64,000 bases of DNA from Photobacterium angustum (GCF_002954615.1 NZ_MSCJ01000001.1:930001-994000), one strand, 5' to 3'; shown: positions 1 through 9,126, numbered from the stretch's first letter. Numbers and translations: made by a program. The notes: generated from the sequence alone by a model not told the origin.

Positions 1-891
1 GATACCCATGATCCATGCAAATGGATAGAAAGCGTAGCCAATAACATCTTGGAAGCTAATACCGAATGCAGCATCAAAGCCGGCATTAATCATTGAAATT
101 AGTGCGATAAAACCAATCAGCATTGCCGCTACAATAACCGCGACTTTAAAACCAGTAAGAATATATTCTCCTAACATTTCAAAGAACGTCAGTTTCTCAC
201 CACTTTCAGCCGCCATCATCTCATCAATATTCATCTCTGCTTCGTGGTCATATGGGTTAATGATAGAGAGAATAATGAAGGTACTAAACATGTTTAGAAA
301 CAAGGCTGCAACCACGTATTTAGGATCGATTAGCTTCATGTAAGAACCGACAATAGACATCGATACGGTTGACATGGCTGTTGCCGCTAACGTGTACATG
401 CGACGCTCAGACATTCTACCGAGAATATCTTTATAGGTGATGAAGTTTTCAGATTGACCGACCATTAAGGCACTAATAGCGTTAAAGGATTCAAGTTTAC
501 CCATGCCATTAACTTTTGATAATAAATATCCAAGGCCTTTGATGACATATGGCAAAACTTTGATGTGCTGAAGAATACCAATCAGTGCTGAAATGAATAC
601 GATTGGCATTAGAACACTTAAGAAGAAGTTAAAGCCATCATTGTTAGATAGGTTACCAAATACGAAATTTGTCCCTTCTGCGGCAAAGTTCAGTAATCCA
701 TTAAATCCATCAGCAAACTCTTTAACGATCCCTGTACCCATTGAGGAGTTAAGCAAGAAGTAGGCTAATCCCATTTCAATAAGCAGTAGCTGAATAATAT
801 ATCTGTACTTGATGTTTTTACGGTTATTACTTGCAACAAGTGCTAGGGCAGCTATAACGATTAACCCTAAAACGAAATGTAGATAGACCAT
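1..891 (-). CDS. nupC: NupC-family concentrative nucleoside permease (3' end outside window)
   Basis: Reading the minus strand from the ATG at 891-889 gives an open frame running off the left edge, starting [18 protein letters not shown]. It is a very hydrophobic protein with the hallmarks of the CNT (concentrative nucleoside transporter) family: an N-terminal helix pair, then a gate segment including [14 protein letters not shown], and the conserved stretch [14 protein letters not shown]. Known role of the family: inner-membrane uptake of nucleosides driven by H+ or Na+ symport. About 297 codons are visible of a usual ~400, so the C-terminal quarter is missing. The gene is read leftward, alone, with a long upstream region that holds PurR-like and CRP-like sites. 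Family call is firm; substrate preference cannot be read from the sequence. Confidence 0.93.
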   Translation of the reverse strand, partial: MVYLHFVLGLIVIAALALVASNNRKNIKYRYIIQLLLIEMGLAYFLLNSSMGTGIVKEFADGFNGLLNFAAEGTNFVFGNLSNNDGFNFFLSVLMPIVFISALIGILQHIKVLPYVIKGLGYLLSKVNGMGKLESFNAISALMVGQSENFITYKDILGRMSERRMYTLAATAMSTVSMSIVGSYMKLIDPKYVVAALFLNMFSTFIILSIINPYDHEAEMNIDEMMAAESGEKLTFFEMLGEYILTGFKVAVIVAAMLIGFIALISMINAGFDAAFGISFQDVIGYAFYPFAWIMGI

Positions 892-1032
892 GTTTGGTTG
901 CTCTCAGTGTGATTCTTGTCGATCAATGTATTTATGTTTAAACATTTCTTTCTTACTAAAAGTGACCAATATCTCACTTTTTTAGTAGCGTAATTTTCTG
1001 TCATTATTACGTGCTTAGATCAATGACGATTG

Positions 1033-1048
1033 CGGCAAACGATTGCTC
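1033..1048 (-). promoter_or_regulatory. Candidate PurR-type operator upstream of nupC
   Basis: The core GCAAACGATTGC (1035-1046) matches every fixed position of the GCAANCGNTTNC core of the enterobacterial PurR consensus; the outer A and T positions do not match. It lies about 145-155 bp upstream of the nupC start. LacI-family regulators of purine or nucleoside genes (PurR, CytR) bind this type of palindrome, which fits a nucleoside permease, but binding is inferred. Confidence 0.5.
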
Positions 1049-1127
1049 TTCGAAAGAGCCCTGTAGTTACAGGGGTGTCGTTATACGCTTAAATGAGTCT
1101 CTCATCAATATACTAAATTAGTATAAC

Positions 1128-1143
1128 TGTGAGCTGAATCTCA
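1128..1143. promoter_or_regulatory. Candidate CRP site
   Basis: TGTGA-N6-TCTCA matches 9 of 10 positions of the CRP consensus TGTGA-N6-TCACA. It lies about 240 bp upstream of nupC and 270 bp upstream of the small ORF at 1410. Nucleoside permease genes are commonly cAMP-CRP activated in enterics; the distance is long, so it could serve either direction or neither. Confidence 0.4.
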
Positions 1144-1409
1144 CCTGTAATATGATTGAAAAATGCTTTATTCAGAGTTTTTAAAATATAACAGTAGGAT
1201 AGTCGTTAAAAACTCGTTGATTAAATAGACAGTTGTAGTTTGTGTGTATATCAAATGTTATTTTTAATTGTGTTCATTAAATATGGAAAATAATATTTTA
1301 GATAAATAAATTTCAGATTTTTGTAAATATGATTCAATGCTGCGCTTAATATTCATTTATCTTACGAAAGAAAATATTATATTCGTGATAATTTAGTGGA
1401 ATAGAAACG

Positions 1410-1505
1410 ATGAAAAAATCCTCTAAAAATCGTAAACTATGGTACTTCCATCGACACGATCAGCGCAATGAAACAAGACTGAATAAAAGCCTAAAGTCAA
1501 AATAA
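1410..1505 (+). CDS. Possible 31-residue small basic protein
   Basis: A short ORF starting MKKSSKNRKLWYFHRHDQ and ending in SLKSK. It carries a purine-rich GGAATAGAAA stretch just before the ATG and is followed within 20 bp by a long hairpin (1521-1560), so it has the outline of a complete small transcription unit. The product is strongly basic with an aromatic WYF patch and no membrane segment. I do not recognise a family. It is free-standing: the next gene to the right is convergent and the next to the left is divergent. Could equally be chance coding in a regulatory region. Confidence 0.35.
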   Translation: MKKSSKNRKLWYFHRHDQRNETRLNKSLKSK

Positions 1506-1520
1506 TGCATGGAAGGCTAA

Positions 1521-1560
1521 CTTACGTTGAACGTCTAAGTTAAAGACGGTTCAACGTAAG
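1521..1560. terminator. Long inverted repeat between convergent genes
   Basis: CTTACGTTGAAC (1521-1532) pairs with GTTCAACGTAAG (1549-1560), and the stem continues inward through GTCT/AGAC with one bulge. It lies between the small plus-strand ORF and the end of the minus-strand transglycosylase gene. There is no clear T-run on either side, so it may act as a weak bidirectional terminator or an mRNA 3' stabiliser. Confidence 0.5.
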
Positions 1561-1569
1561 TAAGAATAC

Positions 1570-3036
1570 TTATTCTAGAATGGTTGGGGCGTTAAACCGG
1601 TAGGGTGGTACAAAAGGTCGTATACTTTTCTCTCGGTGTTTTTTTAAACGCATTAATTGCTTATAGACAATATAATAACGATTTATATTCGTAACATAGA
1701 CAATAGGTTGTTTGCCTATGTGCTTCCTTGTGATAATTTCAACATTATTAAACCATATATCAGGGTTGTAGCCTTTTTCCTTTGCATAACGGCGCATTTT
1801 TCTTATATTGCCAGGACCAGCATTATAAGAGGCGAGTGTCATATATATTTTATTATCAAAAGTTAGGCGGTTATCATTTAAGTAATTATTTTGGATATAG
1901 CGCATATATTTTATACCCGCATGAACATTATTACTGGAGATATAAATGTTAGGAATATTTATATATCGATCTCTTGCCGTACTTGGTAGAACTTGCATGA
2001 TGCCAACGGCACCTTTATTTGAAACTTTATGTTGATTAAGCCCTGATTCTTGGAAGCCCTGAGCCATCATCATTAAGTAATCGAAATCATATTCCGTTGA
2101 ATATTTAAAAAACAGATCAGAAAGTTTCTCCATTTTATCAATATTATTATGACTCAATAGGTTTGTTATCCAACCTTGATTATCTAAATACTTGTTATAA
2201 ACAACATTCCCTAATAACGTCCCTGACTTTATTTGTTCAATATACCTATTAACCAATTTCATTAATTTAGGATTATCTTTTCTCATCGCCCATGCTATTT
2301 CACCGTTTTTTCTTAAAACGAAAGCAGAATTCATACGTAATTTAGGTAAGATTTTGTTCCATATTTTCATCTTATGATCATCTAAAACGGTCATATTCAT
2401 CAATCCGAGATTAACCATTTCCAGCAACTCATAATCTTGCAGTGTTTCTTCTATAAAGTGGATCTTCATTGGCGCAAGGCGTTGGAGTAATAGACGATTA
2501 TTGACTTCAAGCAGGCTCTGATAGTAACTCGAACTTTTTCTTACCCAGATTTCTTGATCGCTGAGTTGTTCTATTTTGGTAATTTCAGGTGAATCAATAT
2601 TATTAATAATAACTTCTGAAATATTGCTAAGTACAGGCTCGCTAAACGCGACTTGCTTTTTGCGTTGCTCTGTAATGGTTAAATTGGCAACGGCAAGATC
2701 ACCATGTCCAGCAATTAAGAATTTGATGAGTTGATCTCGATGTACAGGGATCACTTGAATATTAAGCTTTGGATAAGTTTTATGAATATCTAATTCAAAG
2801 TGATGAAGTAATTCAGCGATGATGCCTTTAGGCAGACCATCTTCAATATAATAAAAACCTAAATCAGCGGAGACTAATACTCTCAACACACGTTTTTTTT
2901 CAAGGACACTAAGATCGCCCGTGTAAGTTGGGCCTGTAAGCGGCGACAGTGCTAAGCCTAAAGTAGTGCTGGAAGTAAAGAGTAAAGCCAGATATACCCA
3001 TAAAGGTAATAACAGCCTTTTTAGTCGGACATTCAT
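1570..3036 (-). CDS. MltF-like membrane-bound lytic murein transglycosylase
   Basis: 488 residues: N-terminal hydrophobic signal/anchor (about residues 8-30), a solute-binding-protein family 3 domain (about 45-285, starting KKRVLRVLVSADLGFYYIEDG) and a C-terminal SLT lytic transglycosylase domain (about 305-470). The SLT domain keeps the catalytic glutamate in AQGFQESGLNQ, the GIMQVLPSTA motif and YNAGPGNI. This two-domain build is that of MltF, which cleaves the glycan strand of peptidoglycan to 1,6-anhydro ends at the outer membrane or in the periplasm. No lipobox cysteine is evident. The ATG overlaps the stop of the upstream VWA gene by 4 bp, so the two are co-transcribed and probably translationally coupled. 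E. coli MltF is 518 residues. Divergence from MltF itself is clear, so I give no symbol. Confidence 0.85.
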   Translation of the reverse strand: MNVRLKRLLLPLWVYLALLFTSSTTLGLALSPLTGPTYTGDLSVLEKKRVLRVLVSADLGFYYIEDGLPKGIIAELLHHFELDIHKTYPKLNIQVIPVHRDQLIKFLIAGHGDLAVANLTITEQRKKQVAFSEPVLSNISEVIINNIDSPEITKIEQLSDQEIWVRKSSSYYQSLLEVNNRLLLQRLAPMKIHFIEETLQDYELLEMVNLGLMNMTVLDDHKMKIWNKILPKLRMNSAFVLRKNGEIAWAMRKDNPKLMKLVNRYIEQIKSGTLLGNVVYNKYLDNQGWITNLLSHNNIDKMEKLSDLFFKYSTEYDFDYLMMMAQGFQESGLNQHKVSNKGAVGIMQVLPSTARDRYINIPNIYISSNNVHAGIKYMRYIQNNYLNDNRLTFDNKIYMTLASYNAGPGNIRKMRRYAKEKGYNPDIWFNNVEIITRKHIGKQPIVYVTNINRYYIVYKQLMRLKKHREKSIRPFVPPYRFNAPTILE

Positions 3037-4238
3037 AGGAAACTAAAGCCTTTTGATTTAGCTTGATCCTGTATGGTTAAAATAATCGCATTACCCAAGT
3101 CATCTTTCGGCTTTGTATTCTCATTTTTTGATTGTTTAATGAAGGTTTTTCTTTTTTGCTCTAACGACGAAATTTGTTGTTGCAGTTGTACTCTTTGCGC
3201 AATTTGTTGTTTAAGCTTTTCGGTGATTTGTTGATCATTTAATCCATGGTAATGCTGTTGATCTTTTTTGGCGTACGTTACACCTTGCTCTAAATTTTCT
3301 TGAGCGAGCGAAATCAAATCCCAATCTTGAGTTTTATACTGTTTTCCTGCTTTGGCAATACTGCGCTCTGTGCTACTGGATTTAGAAAGGTTTGATGCAT
3401 TGTTATCTTGAGCAATTTGCTGGCTTTTCTTAGTTGCCCCTTTTGCACCATAACCGATGTAAGTGTCGTTAAGCTTTCGACCTAGTAGGATAATATCGTC
3501 GTCGTAAGGGGTCTCAATATGAGGCGCTTTTTTCTTATGATCAATATTTAAATAATGACCATGTCCCAACAGTGCAGCAGATGCCCACTGTAATTTGCGG
3601 CCTTTTAAATGGGGGCCGCAATATAAGGTGTTGACGATGATATCTTTACTTGCTGCCAATGGAATAGCATGGCTAATCGGAATATCTCCTTGTTGAAACT
3701 CTTCATTACCCGCAATGATGATCAAACGGAGATCGTCTTGATGTTCGCTCCACTGTAATCGGTTTGCTGCTTCTTGAATCACTTGTGGCGCATATTCTTT
3801 ACTCCCTCCAATTTTTATTGCAAATAGTGCTTCTGAAAATTGGTCAAGATCGGACGTGAGTGGGGAGAGTAGACGTAAATAACCATCATATTTTGATTGA
3901 TGTTCAACACCATATTCAAACAATGCAACTTGTAATGTAACAGGGTGATCATGTTTATTGGCTGTTGAAATAGCATTGATAATTGACCAAATCTGCTCTC
4001 TTGCCTGATTGATTAACCCTCCCATAGAGCCACTAGCATCAAGTAAGATTGCGACTTGAATTGTGGGGCCTGTACGAGTAAAAGGTATTGGCGTGTTTTT
4101 ATTTTTTGTTTGTTCAGGTTGTAAAACGTCAGGCAATACGAGTGCTGGCGGCTTTTTATCACTGCTACTATAAGTGGGAATAGAGACCACCAAAAGAAAA
4201 CTGAGCATTAATAGTCGTATCAGCATAATATCTCGCAT
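3033..4238 (-). CDS. Periplasmic von Willebrand factor A domain protein
   Basis: 401 residues. A signal peptide is present (best from the internal Met at residue 5, MLIRLLMLSFLLVVS), then a VWA domain from about residue 58 with an intact MIDAS motif in AILLDASGSMGG. After the domain comes a hydrophilic, glutamine- and lysine-rich tail (about 270-400) likely to be helical or coiled coil. VWA domains bind partners through a metal ion, so this is probably a protein-interaction module in the periplasm. It is the first gene of an operon with the MltF-like transglycosylase (4-bp overlap), suggesting a role in envelope or cell-wall work. The true partner and function are unknown. The start is uncertain: Met1 at 4238 or Met5 at 4226, neither with a strong ribosome site. 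Confidence 0.8.
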   Translation of the reverse strand: MRDIMLIRLLMLSFLLVVSIPTYSSSDKKPPALVLPDVLQPEQTKNKNTPIPFTRTGPTIQVAILLDASGSMGGLINQAREQIWSIINAISTANKHDHPVTLQVALFEYGVEHQSKYDGYLRLLSPLTSDLDQFSEALFAIKIGGSKEYAPQVIQEAANRLQWSEHQDDLRLIIIAGNEEFQQGDIPISHAIPLAASKDIIVNTLYCGPHLKGRKLQWASAALLGHGHYLNIDHKKKAPHIETPYDDDIILLGRKLNDTYIGYGAKGATKKSQQIAQDNNASNLSKSSSTERSIAKAGKQYKTQDWDLISLAQENLEQGVTYAKKDQQHYHGLNDQQITEKLKQQIAQRVQLQQQISSLEQKRKTFIKQSKNENTKPKDDLGNAIILTIQDQAKSKGFSFL

Positions 4239-4407
4239 ATCAATATATTAAGTGCTAAATGTCAGCGTACACTAAAAACTAATTCTCTAAGTATGGCTGG
4301 TAAGTGCTATTTGTGCTGTGTTTGAGGCAATATTTGTGGTTTCCAATAACAAGCTAACGGTAATAAAAGCACGCTAAGTAATCACGCATTTTAAATTTAA
4401 TAGGTTA

Positions 4408-5316
4408 GTGTCAGTGGCGGATATATTTAAAAAAAACATCTATCTGATGGTAGTGTTACTCGGTTTATCAGGTTGTAGTTCAGCGTCTACGTATTCAGTA
4501 CGTAAGCCTTTAGAGGTTGATGTGTTGGCAAATTTGCCTGAAGTTTTAAATGAATCATCAGGTCTGGCGATTATTAATGGGCATGTATGGTCACATAATG
4601 ACAGCGGCAGCCGAAATCAGATTTATCAACTATCTTCTAATTTTCAAACAGTCACAAAAACGGTAACGGTCAAACGCAGTAAAAATTACGATTGGGAAGA
4701 TTTAGCGCAAAGTAAAGACTATTTATACATTGGTGACACAGGGAATAACTCAACACGCCGTGATGGCGGTGTGATTTATAAAGTACCACTCGCTTCACTT
4801 AAAAAAGGCTCGTCAGTCACGCCTATCACGACTATTCGTTACCGTTTTAAAGACTTTAAACCCGGTAAAACGTATCAACATAATTTTGATAGTGAAGCGA
4901 TAACGGTTGTGGGGGATCAATTATGGCTATTTAGTAAAAATTGGCAAAATGAGCATACCAACTTATATCGACTCAGTACGACTCAATCTAACCAGACGGT
5001 TTCACCGGTTGGGGATTATTTAACAGAAGGACTCATTACCAGTGCTGATTATAACGCTAAGACCTCAACACTTGCGTTATTAGGCTATCGTAAAGACATC
5101 TTTTTAGGTTATTCCTTTATTTGGTTAGTCAAAGTGAATAACAATCAATTGGATTGGTCAACAGCCAAATATAAGCGTTTAAGAATTTATTCACAGTGGG
5201 AAGCTGTGCATTGGTATAAAGATAATAAACTCTTAATCACTAGTGAGAAGAACCCATTAACTAAAGCGATGATAGCAACGGTAGATGTGTCATCTTTGAT
5301 CAATGCAAGTGAATAA
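4408..5316 (+). CDS. Putative lipoprotein with beta-propeller-like fold
   Basis: 302 residues from a GTG start. The N-terminus is a lipoprotein signal with lipobox LSGCS (Cys about residue 23), so a lipid-anchored envelope protein is expected. The rest has repeated aspartate/glycine-rich turns (HNDSGSRNQIYQL, YDWEDLAQ, YLYIGDTGNN, DSEAITVVGDQLWLFSKNW), a pattern seen in uncharacterised propeller-like proteins. I cannot name a function. It is divergent from the VWA gene and separate from yehS downstream (78 bp gap). A second in-frame GTG lies at 4414; the choice does not change the signal peptide much. Confidence 0.7.
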   Translation: MSVADIFKKNIYLMVVLLGLSGCSSASTYSVRKPLEVDVLANLPEVLNESSGLAIINGHVWSHNDSGSRNQIYQLSSNFQTVTKTVTVKRSKNYDWEDLAQSKDYLYIGDTGNNSTRRDGGVIYKVPLASLKKGSSVTPITTIRYRFKDFKPGKTYQHNFDSEAITVVGDQLWLFSKNWQNEHTNLYRLSTTQSNQTVSPVGDYLTEGLITSADYNAKTSTLALLGYRKDIFLGYSFIWLVKVNNNQLDWSTAKYKRLRIYSQWEAVHWYKDNKLLITSEKNPLTKAMIATVDVSSLINASE

Positions 5317-5394
5317 CCCTGCAACATCTGCTAGTATCTGCCAAAACTTAGCTGTAATCCCCATGAAGGGGCAGCCTACTAAACTGGAAAAACT

Positions 5395-5880
5395 GTGACT
5401 AATAACGATATTTTACGCCGTGTACGCTACATCTTTGATTTAAATGATAGCCAACTAATTGAAATATTTGCACAAGCAGATGCAACTGTAACTCGTGAGC
5501 AAGTATGTAACTGGTTAAAGCCAGAAGACAATGACGATTACAAAAGCTGTTCAGATGAAGAATTTGCAACGTTTCTTAACGGCTTTATCAATCAAAAGCG
5601 TGGCAAGAAAGAAGGTCCACAACCAGTACCAGAGCAAAAGCTAACGAATAATATTATTTTCCGTAAGCTGCAAATTGCCTTAAACCTAAAAGCAGATGAT
5701 GTATTAGATTTGTTTAAGCTGGTGGATTTCCGTTTAAGTAAGCATGAATTAAGTGCGTTTTTCCGTAAGCTAGATCATAAACACTACCGTGAGTGTAAAG
5801 ATCAGGTGCTACGTAACTTTTTACAAGCATTACAGATCAACCTTCGTGGTGATGAATCTGCGACGGTAGAAGCCGAATAA
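5395..5880 (+). CDS. yehS: YehS-like DUF1456 protein
   Basis: 161 residues from a GTG start. It consists of two repeats of the DUF1456 domain: one from NNDILRRVRYIFDLNDSQL (about 3-65) and one from NNIIFRKLQIALNLKADDV (about 85-150). Length and two-repeat layout match E. coli YehS. The function of the family is unknown. A strong intrinsic terminator follows 49 bp downstream, so the transcript is short. Confidence 0.88.
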   Translation: MTNNDILRRVRYIFDLNDSQLIEIFAQADATVTREQVCNWLKPEDNDDYKSCSDEEFATFLNGFINQKRGKKEGPQPVPEQKLTNNIIFRKLQIALNLKADDVLDLFKLVDFRLSKHELSAFFRKLDHKHYRECKDQVLRNFLQALQINLRGDESATVEAE

Positions 5881-5928
5881 TTGTATTGTCGTTGTAGACA
5901 GACACAACACATGAAATAGAAAGTGATA

Positions 5929-5953
5929 AAAAGCAGCGTTGGCTGCTTTTTTT
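5929..5953 (+). terminator. Intrinsic terminator of yehS
   Basis: AAAAGCAGC, loop GTTG, GCTGCTTTT and a T-run: a perfect 9-bp stem ending in seven Ts. Confidence 0.9.
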
Positions 5954-6033
5954 ACATCTGTAATATCAGGTTGCATGTGATTTTTAATAGAAAGAGTAAA
6001 ATTAATAGAAATTAAAATAATGGAAAACGGCTA

Positions 6034-6939
6034 ATGGCGCATTCACATGAACACCATGTTTCAAATTACAACTCCGCCTTTGCAATAGGGATTGTACTTA
6101 ACCTTCTTTATGTCATTGTAGAAGCGACTTATGGTTTTATTACTGATTCTCTAGCATTACTCGCAGATGCAGGGCATAACCTTAGCGATGTTGTTACTTT
6201 GGTATTGGCATGGGGAGCTTTTGCATTAGCAAAAAAAGCGGCAACCGAGCAGCGAACCTATGGGTTCCGTAAAGTGACAATATTAGCTTCATTAGCTAGT
6301 GCGCTATTATTGTTGTTTGCGCTTGGAGCAATTTCATGGGAAGCGGTGCAACGATTTTCTGAGCCCCGCCCTGTGGCTGGTAGTACAGTCATGGTGGTCG
6401 CTTTTATTGGTGTGATCATCAATGCTGCGACAGCGATGTTATTTGCCAAAGGACAAAAGCATGATTTAAATATGAAAGGGGCCTTCCTTCATATGGCGGG
6501 TGATGCCGCTGTCTCTCTTGGTGTGATTATTACCGCTTTGATTATAAATATTACTGGGTGGGATTGGTTAGATCCTGCGATGAGCTTAGCGATTGTCGTG
6601 GTAATTTTAATAGGTACGTGGAGCTTACTAAAAGACTCAATCAATTATTCATTAGATGCGGTGCCGAACAACGTTGATATATCAGCATTAAAAACCTATT
6701 TAGCAGAGTTGCCGCATGTTAATACTTTTCATGATTTACATGTTTGGCCGATGAGTACTACTGAAAATGCCATGACAGTTCACCTTGTTGTTGATGAGTA
6801 TGCTGAGGGGCAAGGTTTACCTGATGAAATTAAACATTATGTTCATGATCACTTTGAAATTGAACATGTGACAGTACAAATTGAGGCATCATCTTACGCA
6901 TGTGATAGTAAGCATCAACATTGCGGTATACAACAGTAG
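6034..6939 (+). CDS. Cation diffusion facilitator, ZitB/CzcD-like zinc exporter
   Basis: 301 residues with six predicted membrane segments and a C-terminal cytoplasmic domain (about 205-300). The two HD metal-site motifs of zinc CDF proteins are present: LLADAGHNLSD in segment 2 and HMAGDAAVS in segment 5. Histidines at the N-terminus (MAHSHEHH) and C-terminus (DSKHQHCG) are typical of zinc-handling members. Expected role: zinc (and possibly cadmium) export from the cytoplasm by proton antiport. It is monocistronic, with a terminator at 6957. E. coli ZitB is 313 residues. Substrate is inferred from the family. Confidence 0.9.
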   Translation: MAHSHEHHVSNYNSAFAIGIVLNLLYVIVEATYGFITDSLALLADAGHNLSDVVTLVLAWGAFALAKKAATEQRTYGFRKVTILASLASALLLLFALGAISWEAVQRFSEPRPVAGSTVMVVAFIGVIINAATAMLFAKGQKHDLNMKGAFLHMAGDAAVSLGVIITALIINITGWDWLDPAMSLAIVVVILIGTWSLLKDSINYSLDAVPNNVDISALKTYLAELPHVNTFHDLHVWPMSTTENAMTVHLVVDEYAEGQGLPDEIKHYVHDHFEIEHVTVQIEASSYACDSKHQHCGIQQ

Positions 6940-6956
6940 TTTATTAGATTAGAGAT

Positions 6957-7013
6957 AAAAGTGTACTTTAGTTAAAGCATTTTAGATTGCTTTACTTTTT
7001 TATGTACACTTTT
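6957..7013. terminator. Bidirectional terminator between convergent genes
   Basis: Nested inverted repeat: outer arms AAAAGTGTAC and GTACACTTTT, inner arms TAAAGCA and TGCTTTA followed by a T-run. It serves the CDF gene from the left and overlaps the last codons and stop of the small minus-strand gene on the right. Confidence 0.75.
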
Positions 7014-7239
7014 CATAGTTAGCCTGTGCCCAATAAATTCTAGCACTACGATCTCTTACAATTTTATAGCATTGTTCATCGATTTCTTTGTAAATAAATT
7101 GAATGTTAGGACTTGAAATAAGTAGGCCATCTGTACCGTATTTATTGTGAAAATCAAGTGAGTAATCGTTGTGATGCAAAGAAGGTAAGGCATATACAGC
7201 AGATGAAAGAAATAAGCTGATAAAGAAAAATCGTATCAT
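7000..7239 (-). CDS. Small secreted hypothetical protein
   Basis: 79 residues with a clear signal peptide (MIRFFFISLFLSSAVYA, cleavage after the Ala at residue 17) and a mature part of about 60 residues holding two cysteines (QCYKI and the penultimate YEKC), which could form a disulfide. I do not recognise the family. Its stop lies inside the terminator stem. Being short and isolated, it is less certain than its neighbours, but the signal peptide argues for a real gene. Confidence 0.6.
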   Translation of the reverse strand: MIRFFFISLFLSSAVYALPSLHHNDYSLDFHNKYGTDGLLISSPNIQFIYKEIDEQCYKIVRDRSARIYWAQANYEKCT

Positions 7240-7527
7240 AATTAATCCTTGTATTTATTTTTATAATAAAGAGACCTTTATAAGCTATAGCATATATATT
7301 CAATTACTGTTTTTATTTAGAAAAAGAGAGTAGTAATAAAGGCTAATTTAATTTATCTAACGTGTTAACGGCTTTACTAGTCTTTCATTTACAGACTATG
7401 GCATATTACATTCGATTTCGATCTTATTATTAGCGTGGAATTGTTTACTCTTTAATCAACCCCAGAATCTACTATTTGCATAAAATAAAAATAATGTAAA
7501 ATGTCGTAATTAACCATACTAGGAATA

Positions 7528-9126
7528 TTGATTTTGCCTTACTTAAACTTACGATCAGTAACAAGACTAAAAATGGTACCTCTTATTGTATCAATGATAG
7601 TTTTAGTGCTGACTGTGATTTTAGTTAGTGTAATCAATGATATACAAAATCATAATCAGCAGGCAGTATTAGAGTCAGCGGCTTCTCGTCAAGCTGATTT
7701 GCTGCGAGATCAAGTAAATAGCGATATTGATTTTATTGGATCGGCTGCTAACTTCTTTCAATCAAGTTCGCCTTCAAATTGGAGTAATTTTGACCGCTTT
7801 GCCAAAGAGGTTGTTGGAAGTTCAAAAAGTTTAATGAGCCTTCAATGGCTTCAAAAAGTGACGCCTGAAAATATAGATGATTTTATAAAATCGGAACGTC
7901 ATACTAGTTCAAATTTTAATATTTATACAATAACTAAAAATAAAAAGTTTAAATTTAATGGTAACTTTTCTGGTATGTCTGATATTTATGTTGTTACTGA
8001 TATTTATCCAAGAACTAAATATAATTTAGAAATACTTGGATATTATTCTATCAGTCATCGCACGCAGCATTTTTTCGATAATATAAGAACAACAAAGCAG
8101 CCTAATGTATCAGACAGCGTTTCTATTCTTTCTGATACGCTAGCATCAATTAAAAATGGCGAACTAAATAAAAACTCTGTTACATCTGATACACATAATA
8201 AAAAAGATAAGCGAGGATTGCTGATTGATTATCCTGTTTTTAATCTTGATAACAATGAGATGATAGGTGTTGTTGTTGGTGTGGTTGATCTAACTGTTTA
8301 TATGAACTCAGTTATTCAACACTCGCTCAATGGTATCCATAGTAAAATTAGAATTATTGATACAGGTATCGGTTCTAGAGACTTTCCAATTATGTACAAG
8401 AGCAAAGGTTGGGATTTAACAAAGGGAACGATACTGACGAGAAAAGTAACGTTGCCAAATAGAGTATGGCTCGTTGAATTTAAGCAGGCTAACGAGAAAA
8501 AAGAACAAGATTTATGGGTGTTAATCGGTATTGCTTGCGCTGGTGTTATTATTTCTGTTCTAGTTTATTTTATCGTTGCTTTTCAACGAGGTGAAAAAGA
8601 AAGAATTGAGGCTCAATTAAAGCTAAAAACGAAAGAGTTACAATTTCTTGTTAATAGAGATGTATTAACTAAATTAAGAAACCGACGCTCATTTAATCAG
8701 TATATCGATAAAATGTTTAGTCGAGAAACAACATTTACACTGATAAGTATTGATATTGACAAATTTAAGTCAATTAATGATAACTATGGACATGTTTTTG
8801 GGGATCAAGCTTTAATTCATGTTGCAACGATCGTCCATGGTTTATTAGCAAAAGAAGATAAATTGTTCCGTCTTGGGGGTGATGAGTTTTCTATTATTAC
8901 TCAGCAAATAAATGTGCCTGAAGTTGAACAGATGTTGTTTAAAATTTGTCATGCGGTTAATAACACAATTCTTCGATATAAAGGTGATGAAATTTATTGT
9001 TCTTTAAGCATCGGTGCAGCTATTTCTCACGATGATGATGACGTTGAAACATTAATGACGCGAACAGATAATGCATTATATGAAAGTAAGAAAAAAGGCC
9101 GAAATTGTTTCTTTATATCGCTCTAA
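7528..9126 (+). CDS. Membrane diguanylate cyclase with CHASE-type sensor
   Basis: 532 residues. A membrane segment (about 16-38), a periplasmic CHASE-like domain (about 75-300, with TDIYPRTKYNLEILGYYSIS), a second membrane segment (about 327-350), then a GGDEF domain (about 370-530). The active-site motif is intact (FRLGGDEFS), so it should make c-di-GMP. The inhibitory I-site is not: the RxxD position five residues before GGDEF reads AKED, so product feedback is probably absent. The frame opens with TTG at 7528, but the in-frame TTG at 7534 sits better behind the AGGA at 7521. Transcribed alone toward lgt; the signal sensed is unknown. Confidence 0.87.
   Translation: MILPYLNLRSVTRLKMVPLIVSMIVLVLTVILVSVINDIQNHNQQAVLESAASRQADLLRDQVNSDIDFIGSAANFFQSSSPSNWSNFDRFAKEVVGSSKSLMSLQWLQKVTPENIDDFIKSERHTSSNFNIYTITKNKKFKFNGNFSGMSDIYVVTDIYPRTKYNLEILGYYSISHRTQHFFDNIRTTKQPNVSDSVSILSDTLASIKNGELNKNSVTSDTHNKKDKRGLLIDYPVFNLDNNEMIGVVVGVVDLTVYMNSVIQHSLNGIHSKIRIIDTGIGSRDFPIMYKSKGWDLTKGTILTRKVTLPNRVWLVEFKQANEKKEQDLWVLIGIACAGVIISVLVYFIVAFQRGEKERIEAQLKLKTKELQFLVNRDVLTKLRNRRSFNQYIDKMFSRETTFTLISIDIDKFKSINDNYGHVFGDQALIHVATIVHGLLAKEDKLFRLGGDEFSIITQQINVPEVEQMLFKICHAVNNTILRYKGDEIYCSLSIGAAISHDDDDVETLMTRTDNALYESKKKGRNCFFISL

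Larger units (their letters stand above)
892..1409. other. AT-rich intergenic region upstream of nupC
   Basis: This divergent intergenic stretch holds the nupC promoter region on the minus strand and the start of a small plus-strand ORF. Besides the two candidate operator sites listed separately, there are two overlapping small inverted repeats at 1045-1059 (GCTCTT/AAGAGC) and 1059-1074 (CCCTGTA/TACAGGG) that would fold in the nupC 5' leader. The rest is AT-rich with no convincing gene. Confidence 0.5.
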
